Positions 63,810-64,000 of a stretch of 64,000 bases of DNA are shown here, piece after piece; position 1 is the first letter of the stretch; each line of letters starts with the position of its first letter. The notes beneath the pieces were generated by a model that was not told where the DNA came from, made no database searches, and worked only from the letters and a program-made list of their open reading frames with translations. The translations under genes and the position numbers were made by a program. The stretch lies in NCBI GenBank assembly GCA_937870635.1, contig CALMZP010000045.1, positions 1 through 64,000 on the forward strand, given 5' to 3'. The DNA comes from an uncultured Acidobacteriota bacterium (GTDB taxonomy: Bacteria > Acidobacteriota > Thermoanaerobaculia > Gp7-AA8).

Positions 63810-64000
63810 CTACTGGATTTCGAAGACGGCCGAGACCGTATAGACATTCTCCTGAGTGCCGGACTCGACCGGCACATCGTTCGTGACCGCACCCGCTTCC
63901 GCACGCATGGCCATCTGTCGCGGGTAATGCGGCGGTGCGACCTGCGCACCTTCGGCGATGGTCACCGCGCGGCCGAGAGTACGCCCCGCGGCAGAGGCGA
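63810..64000 (-). CDS. SIMPL-domain (DUF541) protein, C-terminal end only
   Basis: The last 62 residues of a gene that continues beyond the right edge. The end GRTLGRAVTIAEGA, then PVESGTQENVYTVSAVFEIQ, matches the C-terminal pattern of SIMPL/DUF541 proteins: a conserved Lys/Arg-Leu-Gly before the first strand, PxExG, and a final VxAxFEI. Members are periplasmic and implicated in oxidative-stress protection or interaction with kinases, but function here cannot be judged from a fragment. Confidence 0.78.
   Translation of the reverse strand, partial: ASAAGRTLGRAVTIAEGAQVAPPHYPRQMAMRAEAGAVTNDVPVESGTQENVYTVSAVFEIQ

Overview
The window is about 64 kb of GC-rich, gene-dense chromosome from a Gram-negative (diderm) bacterium. 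An LptE-type outer-membrane lipoprotein, several lipoproteins, an outer-membrane barrel and a giant surface protein all point to an outer envelope. The mix (MeaB with an acyl-CoA dehydrogenase, two DinB proteins, a swivel-first aconitase, a giant Ig/RHS protein, many GC-rich intergenic hairpins) fits Acidobacteriota or a neighbouring phylum best. No rRNA or tRNA gene is present, so this placement is only an inference.

Layout. Positions 1-14123 (minus) are one uninterrupted open frame of at least 4,707 codons for a secreted Ig-like/RHS giant protein that runs off the left edge. 14363-17002 is a membrane glycosyltransferase fused to a YfhO-like half. 17614-24560 (minus) holds a response regulator and the run rsbU-like phosphatase, dinB-like, dtd, leuS, lptE. 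24769-35096 holds ssb, a GNAT enzyme, nagZ, mutS, a lipoprotein amidohydrolase, an ACP/ketosynthase pair, a STAS protein, asparaginase and a rhodanese-like lipoprotein, followed by a DsbA-like protein up to 36163. 36731-38372 is a small integron cassette array: three attC sites and no integrase in the window. 39057-46257 has a TPR lipoprotein, hemW, an HD-GYP sensor, a TPR protein and a roadblock-like protein. 46311-50685 (minus) is the operon acyl-CoA dehydrogenase, meaB, pheT, zapB-like. 50806-64000 carries a DinB protein, a decayed flavin-binding gene, an SGNH hydrolase, a subtilase, an aconitase-family enzyme, der, a two-domain prenol-kinase-like membrane protein, a glycosyltransferase-methyltransferase with manC, an amidohydrolase with an ArsN2-like acetyltransferase, a hydrophilic small protein and the 3' end of a SIMPL-domain gene.

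The most striking feature is a family of short palindromic repeats: a GGAG head followed by a GCGGGCGA..TCGCCCGC palindrome, the architecture of REP sequences. There are twelve loci, as singlets or as inverted doublets. Unlike ordinary extragenic REPs, many lie in frame inside genes: twice in leuS, once each in pheT, the aconitase and the SGNH hydrolase, and as a doublet at the seam of the YfhO/glycosyltransferase fusion. The element has no stop codon in any of six frames. All seven singlets point the same way on the + strand whatever the strand of the host gene. Other repeat families (tandem heptamer or nonamer arms in inverted pairs, a 77-bp perfect palindrome, a 30-bp perfect inverted repeat beside the cassette array) crowd the intergenic gaps.
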